Of a stretch of 64,000 nucleotides of DNA, positions 13,001-27,300 are shown piece after piece. Both the position numbers and the translations under genes were made by a program. The stretch spans positions 372,001 to 436,000 of the forward strand of contig BDSI01000006.1 in assembly GCA_003117195.1 (NCBI GenBank). Reading direction: 5' to 3'. Source of the DNA: Eudorina sp. 2006-703-Eu-15. Lineage: Eukaryota; Chlorophyta; Chlorophyceae; Chlamydomonadales; Volvocaceae. Numbering within the stretch: the first letter of the stretch is position 1; each line of letters opens with the position of its first letter. The notes under the pieces were generated by a model. The model was not told the origin of the DNA. It did not search any database and was given only the letters and a program-made list of their open reading frames with translations.

Positions 13001-14969
13001 GACGACATGCAGATGCGGGCCCGTCTGTATCACCTGCTGCTGCACTCCAGACTGCATCGGCTGGACCTGGGACTGCAGCTGCTGCAGCGCGCCGCCGACA
13101 ACAGTGATTCCCATCTGGGTCGGCTGCAGCTGCGGCTGTTGCACTCCGCCCGGCATGCCGCCGGCGCCCCCAATCAAGACCGTCGTTTGGCGCTGCTGGG
13201 GTCCGATTCCGCCACCGGCCGCAGGGGCCGCGGTGGTGGCCACCGGGTTGATCGCACCCACGGACCGTACAACCTGCCCCTGCACCTGCGGCTGCAACAG
13301 GACCGCCTTGAGACCTCCGGACAACGACGACGCGGCGCCAGCGGCGCCGTTTGCCGAATGCTGTTGTTGCTGTTGCTGCTGCAGCATGTTAGCCTTGTGC
13401 ACTTGCTGCACGAGACTGGCCGGCAGGTTCGCAGGGAGCAACGGCACCGAGGCGCCGCCCGGGGCGCCTGTGCTGGTGGCTGCGGAGCGGACCCCCGTGA
13501 CCGGGTTGTACGTCGCCACAGTGCCCAACTTTGGAATGCGCACGGCGGGTCGTACCACCGTGGTAACAGTCGGCGGTGGTGTGTAGACCGTCGTAAGCGT
13601 GATCGGGCCGCCGTTCGAGGGCCTTATGGCCGTCGCTGGGCCCCCAGGTGCTCCCGCAGGTCGCAACACGGTGGCAGCCGGAAATGGGCCTTGCGCGGAC
13701 GCCTGGCGCTGTTGGCGCTTGCCCTGGAGCTGTTGCTGTGCTTGCTGTTGCTGCTGCTGGGATAGGGGCTGCGCCGCGTGTTGTACGATCTGGGTTTGTG
13801 GCTGCGCCACGAGAACATGCGTCTGGGATTGCTGTTGCGGCGCGGCCGGCTGAAGGATCGTTATCTTGGCCTGCTGCTGCAGCTGTTGCTGGGGTTGCTG
13901 CGACGGCTGCTGCAGCTGAACTGCAGCGCCGCCCGCGGTGGCGGCGACCTGCATTGCGGATCCAAGCTGCAGCTGCAAGCCCTGCATCTGCTGCTGCCCG
14001 AGGTGCTGCGGCTGCTGTTGGTGCTGCTGCTGCGGTTGACCCGGCTGCTGCTGCTGGGGCGCCAGCTGCTGCTGCTGCTGCAGCCCAGATATGTTCTGCG
14101 GTCGCATCGTGATGATGCCCACCTGCTGCTGCTGCTGTTGCTGGGCCTGACCGTGAGGCTGCGACTGTTGCGCTCCGGTTGGAACCGCCAGAGAGGTCTG
14201 CACGATAGTGGTGTTGGGATACGGCTGCCCGGCCTTCACAACACGCGTGCCGTTCGTGAGCTTGTAGACCTGCGCACCGGCGGAAGTCGAGTGCACCTGC
14301 AGGAGCTGCTGCTGCTGCTGTTGTTTTTGTTGCTGCTGTTGCGCTGCCGCTTGAGATGCCGTCTGCTGTTGACCGTTCGGCTGCTGCTGGAAGCCGTGCA
14401 CCTGCACGACCCCCGAGGCCTGGCCCGAAGAGTTAAGGACTGGCTGCAATGGCCGCCCCGGCTGCTGCGGCGCAGCAGGACGTGAAAGAGGCTGCTGGGC
14501 CCCGGAAGTTTGCGCCACAACCTTTCCCGTTGTGGCGTCGATGTACGCCACCTGACGCCCCACCGGCGCGATAGGCGTGTTGGACGGCGCCGGTACCATC
14601 ACGCCCTTGGGTGCCGACCCGCCGCGGGCGCCTTTGCCATTTCGTCCGGAGGAACTGGATGAATTTTGTTGATTCCATGCACCCGTACTGGATGAGACCG
14701 CAACGTACCCACCGCCTGTCAAAGGAACGGAGTTCAGAGTTCAGTCACAGATACCAGCTATCCAAACCATGCACGTGTCTTTTAACACAAAAGAAAGAGT
14801 CCAGCAGCAGTATGCATTTCGTCAGAAGTGGAGAAGGTTATGCGAAAACCGTGCGCGGTGTGTCATGCTTTTGGCTTGCCTGAGAGCAGCTGCACAGCCT
14901 GAAGATCGTTGCCTGTGTACATTCCCTCCTCGTTCGTTTGTAGAACGTGTCTCAGGTTGGCGGCAAATC
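10074..14969 (-). CDS. Gln-rich protein of unknown function (5' end incomplete)
   Basis: Three exons fit in phase: 14969-14880, 14715-10990 and 10624-10074 (stop). The central exon encodes about 1240 residues with dozens of Gln runs, plus Gly/Ala/Ser-rich spacers. Less repetitive blocks stand out: an N-terminal block with PVGRQVAYIDATTGKVVAQ, a block of about 60 residues (DNA about 11500-11670) containing ILVSIGQELARHG and VLADAYTEERRLLM, a block with YDLSKFNAFQYGFLDGAML (about 11075-11135), and in the last exon ADVFGEKPWPPFSM. The small upstream exon encodes NLRHVLQTNEEGMYTG. Its donor is GC rather than GT, but phases match. Further 5' exons probably exist near 15140-15235. The composition suggests a transcriptional co-regulator or other scaffold; I recognise no family, so function is not assigned. 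Confidence 0.75.
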
Positions 14970-15400
14970 CTGAAATGAAGAGTGACAGCAGCCAGCGCGT
15001 TCAAGGAAGGACTGGCCACGGTAGGCTCAGATCAACAAACACTCCGACGCAGCGCCATAAAAAGAGCGATGGGACATAGGAACGGCACGCCGGCCCAAGA
15101 AGCGCCAGCAACAATGCAGACTGCCCCTGCAACCTCGGGCTGGTGGCCGCACCTTTTCAGGCGCCTTTCATACGTAAACCAGTCGCCACCATGCTTATTA
15201 AACCCAGAAGGAAGGTTTGAACCGCCCTCACGCCCTTGTTTAGATGGCTGGGAAAAGGAATAGCAATACAACCTTGGGAACTTTATCGGCAGCAGCAAAC
15301 CATAAGTGTAAATCGAGCTTACCGTGCGGCCGATGTTCATATGCGCTCGGCACGCGGCATAGTTGCAAATTCTTCCCACTGAGAATGGACGAGTGTCCTG
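14970..15400 (-). other. Probable 5' exon(s) of the Gln-rich gene
   Basis: On the minus strand a pyrimidine-rich stretch ending in CAG (about 15240) precedes a possible exon to about 15144, which encodes PSGFNKHGGDWFTYERRLK and ends at an AAG|GTGCGG donor. That donor is phase 2, whereas the exon beginning at 14969 needs phase 1, so an intermediate exon or another donor is required. Another candidate donor, ACG|GTAAGC, lies near 15320. I could not fix the start codon. Confidence 0.35.
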
Positions 15401-16260
15401 CTCCTCTCAACCTGCTCGGACGTCTCAGTAACTGTAACCACAACTACGATCCAATGTGCTTTAAAGGTTCACCAAAACGTATCATTTAATTTAGCTGACG
15501 GGGGGATATAGCAGCGAAATCGTGGAATCGTGCAATCGTAGTCATGGTGGCAGGACTATGCAAAGGCTAATGAAAGCAGACACACAGGATGGATGTTTGC
15601 CTTTCATTTCCAAAGGATTCAGCTCAGCACTTGCAGTGTGGCCCCGTGTACGTCCCCGGGCTGGCATCCGTGCTGCGAGCGTTTTGACGGACATTCCGTC
15701 ATGCCTTGTGGGTTCCTATCGCTCCAACTGAAATCGCTTCGTAAGCCCGCGCAAGCCTGTGCATCGTAAGCGAATGACGTTTGGACACTCTTTCTTTCGT
15801 CCTTGCCGGTTTTGGCCGAGCTCCACCAAAGTTCCCTTGGAAGAGCTGCCAGCGTTGTCCCCTCGACTTTTTCATTCTTTTTTTAATCACACAAAGTTGC
15901 AAAAAAAGGAGTATGAATCGTCCCTGATGGGTCTCGGCGGTTTCGGCAGGAACCGCAGCACGCCAAAGCGAGGGGAACCTAGGAACATTGAGTTCGGATT
16001 TGGCGGTCACATTGCGCAATATAACTTAATTGGGGTCTAATTTCGAGACCAAGTGATTCACGCAGGAAGCCGAAGCCCTAACGATCCCGGAAACCCCGCG
16101 GCCCAAGCTGTACCGTACAACTTTAAGCCCCGAAAGTACCTCCCTCAACACATCACCCGCCAGGGCGACAGACGACCCCACACCGCCCCTCCTTCCCCAC
16201 CATGATATTCCTATGTACCCTCCCCCCCCCCGCCATCCCCTTCCTCCCTGCCCGGGTCTC
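15400..16260. other. Intergenic region between the Gln-rich and RCC1 genes
   Basis: It should contain the promoter and 5' leader of the Gln-rich gene (right to left) and the 3' UTR of the RCC1 gene. Composition is more balanced than in the surrounding introns. I see no ORF with protein-like character and no TTACA close to the RCC1 stop codon. Confidence 0.5.
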
Positions 16261-19200
16261 TCAGTCCGCCAGGTCCCGGAAATCCAGCTCCGTCTCTATA
16301 AGCGCCGCCGTGTGGTTCCGCCCCGCCGCCAGCCCCAGCACCCTCCAGGGCTTCACGTAGGAGGCCCGCAGGTCGTAGTAGCGGTGGCGGCTGGTGTGGA
16401 GGCGCAGCACCTGCTCGGGCTGCCAACGGTCCTCGTCGTCACCCAGGCCCAGCTGACCTGGGGGGAGGAGAACGGGGCCGGGGCCGGGGCCGGGGTGCGG
16501 AGCGCGGGGGCAGGGGGCACAGCGCATCGGCAGGGAAATAATCGAACTGTATGAAGTACCGTAGGCCGACTGCCCGGCACGACCGGATCAAAGGGCCCGC
16601 TGAAGCACGGACTGTGCCGGCAGCATCTGCATCGATGGGACGGCGCGTGGCGGGTCCACGGTCGCTGACAGGAGCCGCCCGCGACGAGAAAAGGGTGGGG
16701 GGTGTCCTGGGGACGGTAGGGCGGGCGTAGCCAGGAAGGGGTGGCCATTGGCCAGGGCGCCACAGGTTGTGCACACTTGGTTTCGGAGGGTCCATCGCCC
16801 AGCTGACCCCGGCTGACGCAGGCTGCGCGGGACGGGGCTCGCCGTCGTTGAGGACGGGTGTGTGCGACCCGTGGGTCAGTGTCGGCGGGGATTGCAGACG
16901 AGTCGTCGCCGTCGTCACGGCGGGATTCGGGCCGCCACTGCGGTGGCTCCCCACGGTGGTGGGCTCCCCACACATTCGGTCTGGTCGCTCGCGGAGAGGG
17001 GCGGAAGTCCCACCCCTGATGGTGCACGCCGCGGCTGTGTACCTCCCGCTCACTGTATACCACACACCGTGTTTCCCCTGTGTGTGTGATCTTAGGCAGG
17101 CAGAACAGGTGTGTCTGGTATGCTAGGGGCAGAGCAGCGCCCTAATGGTTGCCCGTATGCGCGTGTGTGGGTGTGCACGTCGGTAACCCTCCCCCCCCTC
17201 TGTCAATCAAGGCGACGAAGTCGCACAGAGGTCGCCGAGTGCGGTTGCAGGTGTCCCGGCGGTCGTCAAGCCGGCCGCAACCCTCCGCCTCCCCCGGGGG
17301 TAGACAAGACCCTGCGTCACTGCCCTTACCCAGGGGGCACAGGCGCTCCCTCCCCTCCCTCCAACGGCTGCGACGGCCGCGCCCTCCTCACCTCCCCCGT
17401 AGTCCTGGAAAAAGCCCGCCCCCGCCGCGCCGCACCACCCCCACGTGAACAGCCGCCCGTCCAGCGTCACCGCCGCAGAGTGCTTCCACCCCGCCACCGC
17501 CAGCCACGCCGGCGGCAGGCCGTCCACCCCCACCGGCCGCTGCGCCACCCGCCGCTGCAGCGCCGCCGTGCCGCCGCCCAGCGAGCCGTGCTCGTCCATG
17601 CCCACGGCCCATGTACGACCGTCCTCCGTCACTGCCAGAGAGTGCAGTTGACCCGGGGAGAGGCAGCGGACCCGGCCGGGCAGCGTGGCCAGCTGGAGGC
17701 GGGGGTTGTCGTACACCGGTACACGCAATGAAAGGGGGGCGCGAAGGGGGGGGGCCCAGCGGCGTGTAGTGATGTGAAAGGCAGGCAAGCATATACTCGC
17801 TCCGCGAGACCGTCGTACATCAGGGACATCTCTTATCTCTGTGCGCGGCTCTTCGGTGTGGTTAAACAGCTTAACAACAAGAATTGAAAATGCACTCTTA
17901 TGTTGCACTCCGATCTTACCGCCCTTACCGATCTCCGTCACGGATATAGCCAGACACTATAGAATTACAGAATCTGCTCATCTGGACTACGAGATCCGTT
18001 CCGGTGGGTACCTTCGAGGATCTTGGCCGGCCGGCTATATTATTAGCTTACAAATGGGGGGAAGCGTCGTCTTGTGGTGCTGCTACCGTTACTGCGACTC
18101 CTGTTCTTTGACCCACCGGCGCGGGCTGCATCTCGTTATGCGGCCGCCCAGTGCCGAGCTGGTACGTCGTGCCGTACCCCCACACGTACGCCGAGCCCCG
18201 GGTGTCCACCGCTCCGGAACTGTACGGCCCCGCGCAGATGGACGAGATGCGGGTGGTGGGGCCCAGCGAGCGGACCTGGCGGGGTTTCATCTCCACACCC
18301 GCGTAGCCGTGGACTGCGAGGGCGGGAGGTGCGAGGTTGGGGGCGGGGGCGGGGCGGCGAGCCGCGGGGGGGGCCGGCGGGGGTGGGTGGGTTTATGCGC
18401 GTGTGCCGTACTTGGAAAGCCCACCCCGCAGGAGGTGACAGCGAGGTGCCACCCCGCAGTGCCTACGATGGCAGGCACTAACCCGCAGCCGCAGCCACCC
18501 TCTCCGCGGCTGCGCGCCGATGGCTGCCATCCGGCGACGTTGCTGCTCGAGGCTGCGGACCGCCCCTGGGGTGTTCCACACATCCCGTGTGTTGTTTAAG
18601 CAGGCAGAACCCTAGAGTGCATGACACGCCAGGGGGCCGAGTAGCGCCCACAACTTTGCCCGTATGCATAGCCCGACCCATACGGGAAATAAAAGGCTGC
18701 GGTGTCGGAAGAACGTCTCACATCTCGTGTGTAAAAGTGTAAAAGTTAACTGAGCCCGCACCCACACCTCGTGTGTGTGGGTGCATGGAATGATATGGTT
18801 AATGTCGGAGGGGTATGTTCAGCGCCAACCCAGATGTATACATGTATACATAAGATGTGTATCCCCCCTCCCCTCCCCTCCCCACGCCGCACCTGTCCCG
18901 TGTCCCAGCGCTCCGAAGTCCCCCCGCCCCCAGCTGAAGACCTCCCCGCGGGAGGTTAGCGCCAGGGAGTGGTGGTCGCCCGCCGCCAGGGACACCACAC
19001 CCGCGCCTGCAGCACCCGCCGCAGTTGCGCAGTAGCACCAGCAGTAGCAGTAGCAGTAGCACCAGCAGTAGCAGTAGCAGTAGCAGCAGTACAGGCAGCA
19101 CCGGGCCGGTGGAGCACCGGCGGTTCCAACCACCGGATCGGTGGGGACTGGGGAGGAGGCGACTCCTGGAAAGTTAGGCCGTCCGCCTCACGATGCCCAA

Positions 19201-21681
19201 CACGGGTCCCGACCCAGATCTGGGTCCGGAATTCCGGATTCATGGTTCGTATCCGGATCCGGGTCCGGGATCCGGGTGCGGGTTGTCCCTCCTTTTACCG
19301 CCCCAGTATAAATATGTCCACCAATTTCCCATACCCACCCCCACCCCCAACGACTCACCCGACAGCGCCCCCACCAGCCGCGGCTCCACTTGACGGCCCT
19401 CCCCACTGGCCGGCTCCCCAATACCCAACTGCCCCTCGCCCGCCATGCCCCACGCCCACACCTCGCCCGCAGCTGGGATGGCGGCGATGGAGGCGGCGGC
19501 GGCAGTGGCGGAGGTGGCGGAGGTGACCAACCGGGGTAAGGGGCCGAGTACGGCAAGCAAGGGGGCAAGGGGGCAAGGGGGCAGTGCGCAGGGCACAGGG
19601 CGGGGGAGTAAGGGGGCAAGGGGCAAGGGGGCGAGGGGGCAAGGGGGCAAGGGGGCGAGGGGGCAAGGGGCAAGGGGGCAAGGGGCAAGGGGGCAAGGGG
19701 GCAAGGGGGCAAGGGGGCAAGGGGGCAAGGGGGCAAGGGGGCAAGGGGGCAAGGGGGTAAGGGGGTAAGGGGGCAGAGCACAGGGCGGGGGAGTAAGGGC
19801 AGCCCGGGGTAGAGCGACCCGTTATCAAGCAAAGCAGAACGGATGGGAGGGGATTGGGCCCGGGCCGCCCCTCCGAATCCGGCCCCTGGAATCAGGACCC
19901 CGGGGAACCCGGAACCGCTCCTCCCCTCCCTGCCTGCTTCCCTTCCTCTGCCTCCGCAGCGATATCCACCAGCACTCAAATCCCGTGCTCCCGCCTTCCC
20001 CCCTCCATACCCACCCCCCGCCGCTTCGCCTCCCTCCCGCCGCCTCCACCCGTCCGCGTTTGTCCCTCTCTCCGGGGCTGACGGTACCACCACGACATGC
20101 TGATCAACACCGCCCGCCTTCCCCGCCCACCCGCTCCTCACATGTGAGCGCGAGGGTGTGGTGTCCGCCGGCCGCCACCGCAGTCACCGGATCCGGGAGA
20201 CCCACTTCGATGGGGGCCTGCGGCGAGAGGCGGGCGGGGGCGGTGGGCGGAGGGGGGGGCCGGGCGGGGACGGCCGGCGGGCAGGTGGGTTGGGTACATC
20301 AGGACAAGGGATTGAGGGTCATCCGCCCATTCACGTGCGGGGCCCTTTACCTCTGCCCCCTCCGTTTATTTCTTTTGTCAATTTAACCCCTTCCGCTCCA
20401 TGCACGGCGGCTCGAACTACGGCTGGTGTGTTACGGGGGCTGGGGGGTGGGTGGGTTCGGGGCCCTGTTCGGGGATTGATTGCGTGGCCCCGCTCCCCCG
20501 GGTTGCCTCGCCGCCCTGGCTCCAGCCGGCGATTGTACATCTGGCACCTCTACCCCGGGCCCGCTCGTGGTGCCAGACCTAACTACGCTGCTACCCACCA
20601 CCACCCTCACTCGCGCACTCGCTCAGGTGCAGCCGCGGCGCTTTACTGCAGCCATCCCGCTTTGGGCTCCACCTTTTGCCGCCGGGGGTGGGATACCGTA
20701 TACGGTATTGCCCCTTCGGCATCTGGCCGCATCGTGTTCGCACGGCCTTTGGTGCCGACCCCAACACAGACGGGCAGCTTCGGGCGGGTTACTTGCTAAA
20801 CACCCAGGCAGCACTCCGCGGGCAGCCATACCCCCGGGTAAGGGGAACGGCACTGCTTCGCCCCCCTGGCCCCCTGGTGTCCCTCGGCGCCCAGGCGTCG
20901 CCCCTCATCATGCCGTTCCGGCCCCCGCGCCTCCGTGCGCGCTTCCTGCCACCCGCCTACCGCCACGAACTGCTCCGAACCCTCCTGTTCATTGACCCAT
21001 GGGCCACCAGTAATACCACAAACCTCGGCCTCCGTGCGCACTCGGGCCCACCGCCACCCACCGCCGACCCCACCCACACCGCCACCCACACCACCGCCGA
21101 CCCCACCCACCGCCACCCACACCACCGCCGACCCCACCCACCGCCACCCACACCACCGCCGACCCCACCCACCGCCACCCACACCACCGCCGACCCCACC
21201 CACCGCCACCCACCAACCCTCCGTCGCACCCACCGCCACGAACTTGTCCTTCTTGCTGTGCCCCAGTTGGCCCCACTCGTTGAGGCCGAAGGTGAGCAGT
21301 GTGCCGTCATCTGGGGGCGGCCAGGGCCGAACGGACACGGAGGCGGAGCCCGGGGACGCCGTGAAGGGATGCTGCAGTGCAAGGCCTCCAGTACAGGCAG
21401 GCGCGCCACGAGCAGTGAGAATACTAGATCAAAATCCGGATGGCCAGTGCCGCGCAGGGCGTTACCTGGTGCCATGGACACGCCGTATACCGTATGCGGT
21501 CGTACGCACCCGTGACGACTGCCGTGTGGGCCCCGCCACAGGCAACCTGCTTTATGGAGTAACCCGCCAAGCTGGACACGATGCGCGGGTAGAACTGGCT
21601 CTGGAGTGGAAAGCCCAGTCCCAGCCGGCCGTCCGCGGCGGTGCCGAAAGTGGCGAGGACGCGATGTAGGGCTTTGCCCAT
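16261..21681 (-). CDS. RCC1-repeat (seven-bladed propeller) protein
   Basis: Eight exons join in perfect phase: 21681-21510, 21310-21234, 20217-20142, 19472-19359, 19006-18893, 18313-18117, 17692-17392, 16457-16261. Together they give 1248 nt, 415 aa plus stop. RCC1-type repeat ends recur through the protein: CGGAHTAVVT, AAGGHHTLALT, AAGDHHSLALT, PGQLHSLAVT, AGWKHSAAVT, AAGRNHTAALI. Each is followed or preceded by a WGxGxxGQLG-like turn such as WGMAGEGQLGIG. The length suits one seven-bladed propeller (RCC1 and UVR8 are about 420-440 aa). Family members act as Ran exchange factors, UV-B receptors or protein-binding scaffolds; nothing here lets me choose. No transit peptide or extra domain is visible. 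Introns carry G-rich minisatellites. Confidence 0.9.
19021..19092. repeat. GTAGCA/CAGCAG repeat in an RCC1-gene intron
   Basis: Tandem GTAGCA-type hexamers next to the acceptor of the fifth exon. On the sense strand they read as GCTACT units and sit where the pyrimidine tract of the splice acceptor would be. Confidence 0.75.
19558..19790. repeat. GGGGGCAA minisatellite in an RCC1-gene intron
   Basis: Over 20 tandem copies of GGGGGCAA or GGGGCAA fill most of the intron between the exons at 20142 and 19472. On the sense strand the array is CCCTTGCC-like and pyrimidine-rich. Confidence 0.9.
21058..21215. repeat. 31-bp tandem repeat in an RCC1-gene intron
   Basis: Four to five copies of a 31-bp unit rich in CCACCCA and CCGCCGA, just downstream (sense) of the donor of exon 2. 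The sense strand has many GGG triplets. Confidence 0.85.
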
Positions 21682-22380
21682 TGCTGGCAAGCCCCCTCAG
21701 GTGTCGCGGAGGTGTGGTAACACAATTGATCTCACAATAAATTGATGAAGGTATTTGTGGTTACAATTTGATGCGGTAGAAGACCGTTAACGACGCGACT
21801 ACACCATTTAGTATCTCACGCGTAACCACGCTTCTGAGCCGCATCGCACTCAGTAAGATTGGTCCGTTGAATGAATTTCAAATTAGAATGAGTAACTTAC
21901 AACAGGGTCTTGGAGAGTACCTGTGTGTAATCGCTCCGAAACGCTCCGAATACAATGTCTTATTCAACGGCCACACGTCAGAGCCCACGGGCTCCACGTA
22001 CCTCAGGTAGCTTTGATGAAGCTGTGACGAATTATCATTTTATTCGAGCAGCTCGATGAAGATGAATAACGGTGCCACGGAGCGACGGAGGCAAGCGCGG
22101 ACACCCGCCCGCGCTCAACCGCCCCTGGAGCCGGGCCACACGCGTGCTCCTGACTTTGCTGTGTGCTGTGCATGCGTCCTTGTATGGCGGACAGGGGCGG
22201 AGTGATGTGCTTGGGCTTGCTGCGAGACGTCGCTCAACCCCATCAACATCATTATCACCTTGCGCGTCCGGAATCCGCACAACATGTTTCGTTCCGTGCT
22301 GAGCTGCTGACTCATGCCCTTTGCGGGTTGTACAGATATGATGCAATCTGACAGGCGCAATTAAGGTCAACCCATTGCTG

Positions 22381-22385
22381 TTACA
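22381..22385 (-). promoter_or_regulatory. Candidate TGTAA poly(A) signal of the nuclease-kinase gene
   Basis: TTACA on the + strand, 584 bp past the stop codon at 22969. The same TTACA is conserved in repeat copy B (27162-27166). If it is used, the 3' UTR would contain the 29-bp array and the long inverted repeat. Confidence 0.35.
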
Positions 22386-22450
22386 GAATCGACGATAGAA
22401 GCCGGGTCTCAGCGGCTGCGTGGTGGGCAAGATCAGTGTCAGTCGGCACC

Positions 22451-22564
22451 GTCAGTCGGTACCCTGCCTGCACCACTGCGTCAGTCGGTACCCTGCCTGC
22501 ACCACTGCGTCAGTCGGTACCCTGCCTACACCACTGCGTCAGTCGGTACCCTGCCTGCACCATG
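22451..22564. repeat. 29-bp tandem repeat
   Basis: Four near-identical units with starts at 22451, 22480, 22509 and 22538, each beginning GTCAGTCGGTACCC and ending CACCACTGC; the last is cut short. One unit differs by a single base (CCTACACC). Confidence 0.9.
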
Positions 22565-22765
22565 CTCACTGAGCCGCACAACTCAATCTGGGAGGCTCAA
22601 ATTCGGACCGCCCACACCCACCTTGCCGGCCAGGACAAACAACCGCTCCCACACACGGCCCTCTCTTTCGAACGCATCCCCGCCGACGGCGGCGTTATGC
22701 GTGCAAAGAGAGCAAAACCGCATCATTGGCCGTATCAACTCCGTCCCTTTCACTCTGCCGTGCAA

Positions 22766-22934
22766 ATTCGTGCAGAACATGAGGTCCCTCGCGGACAATG
22801 TGATCAGAATGAGTAGAACGGGCGCCAGCAGCAGACTTGGCTGCAGTACCACACCACCAACTGTAGTGGCGACGCCCGTCCTCCTACTGACTCCAACCAC
22901 CTTGTCTGCAAGGGACCTCGCGTTCTGCACGAAT
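22766..22934 (-). ncRNA. Long imperfect inverted repeat, candidate hairpin precursor
   Basis: Arm 1 (22766-22824) and the reverse complement of arm 2 (22873-22934) share ATTCGTGCAGAAC, then GAGGTCCCT, GACAA, GTG, AGTAG and ACGGGCG with scattered mismatches, roughly 80 % identical by eye. The loop is about 48 nt. It begins 35 bp past the stop codon of the minus-strand nuclease-kinase gene, so it would be in its 3' UTR. Chlamydomonas-type algae make miRNAs from long hairpins in introns and UTRs; that this one is processed is inference. Confidence 0.5.
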
Positions 22935-22968
22935 ATCCGGCTCCTTGTCCCGAACCCTCCGCCCGTCC

Positions 22969-26727
<3,759 letters not shown>

Positions 26728-26874
26728 GGCTATGCAACCCAGTTTGAGCCTCGCGTTGCGCTTTCCGCCTTTCGTTAATTTACTTATACATTAAGTGCAG
26801 GGATACCCTTTTGAGATTATTTTGGAGATCCGCATTGCGCCTAGCAATCTTGCATTTTGCTTAAAGCGAATACA

Positions 26875-26978
26875 GCTTTCCTCGCGCTGTCATGCGCCAT
26901 GTCGCCAACGCAACCCAGATTGTACGGCTTTCCTCGCGCTGTCATGCGCCATGCCGCCAACGCAACCCAGATTGTACG
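26875..26978. repeat. 52-bp tandem duplication
   Basis: Two copies of a 52-bp unit starting GCTTTCCTCGCGCTGTCATG and ending near ATTGTACG, with one difference (ATGTCGCC versus ATGCCGCC). It lies 150-250 bp upstream of the nuclease-kinase start codon. Confidence 0.9.
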
Positions 26979-27139
26979 AAACGGGCCCTTGCCCCCTGCA
27001 CGACCTCACTGCGACACGCTGCGAGGTCGTGCTGCGCAATGCTGCCAGACTCGACTCCGCCCGGTCATCGTGTCCCCCGACAGTGTACACCATTCGTACG
27101 ATTTAATTGCCCTTTTGCTACTAGTCTACCTGCGCCTGC

Positions 27140-27300
27140 AGGCAAGGTCAACCGATTATTGTTACAGGATCGACACCGTTCGGGTCCCGGGCAGCTGCGG
27201 GTGCCCCATGAGAATGGTTGAAGCCTGCACCGCACCCAGCCTGCACCGCGCCCGCTGAGCCGTACAGCTCAACCTGGGCGGCTCGCCCACGCCCGGCCCG
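27140..27300. repeat. Dispersed repeat, copy B
   Basis: Diverged direct copy of 22350-22625, without the expanded 29-bp array. It retains the TTACA at 27162-27166. It lies upstream of the nuclease-kinase gene, copy A downstream. Confidence 0.6.

Larger units (their letters stand above)
22350..22625. repeat. Dispersed repeat, copy A
   Basis: This segment aligns by eye with 27140-27300 in the same orientation. Shared blocks are AAGGTCAACC, a TGTTACAG-AATCGAC block, a GCCTGCACC block and CTGAGCCG-ACA-CTCAA-CTGGG. Copy A is longer because the 29-bp tandem array lies inside it. The copies are clearly diverged. Confidence 0.65.
21682..22765. other. Intergenic region right of the RCC1 gene
   Basis: It should hold the RCC1 promoter and the 3' end of the nuclease-kinase transcript. 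The part around 21720-22000 is AT-richer than the rest and lacks ORFs of interest. From 22350 it carries copy A of a dispersed repeat and a 29-bp tandem array (separate entries). Confidence 0.5.

Noticed and set aside
11007..14485. Several long plus-strand frames rich in Leu, Cys or Ala
   Set aside because: They are the antisense of CAG/CTG-encoded Gln runs.
19188..20141. 317-codon minus-strand frame made of Pro-Leu-Ala-Pro repeats
   Set aside because: It reads through the GGGGGCAA intronic array and breaks the RCC1 exon phases.
20690..20725. Palindrome TACCGTATACGGTA as an operator
   Set aside because: Inside an RCC1 intron in a eukaryotic gene; GTAC/GTATAC palindromes are frequent here.
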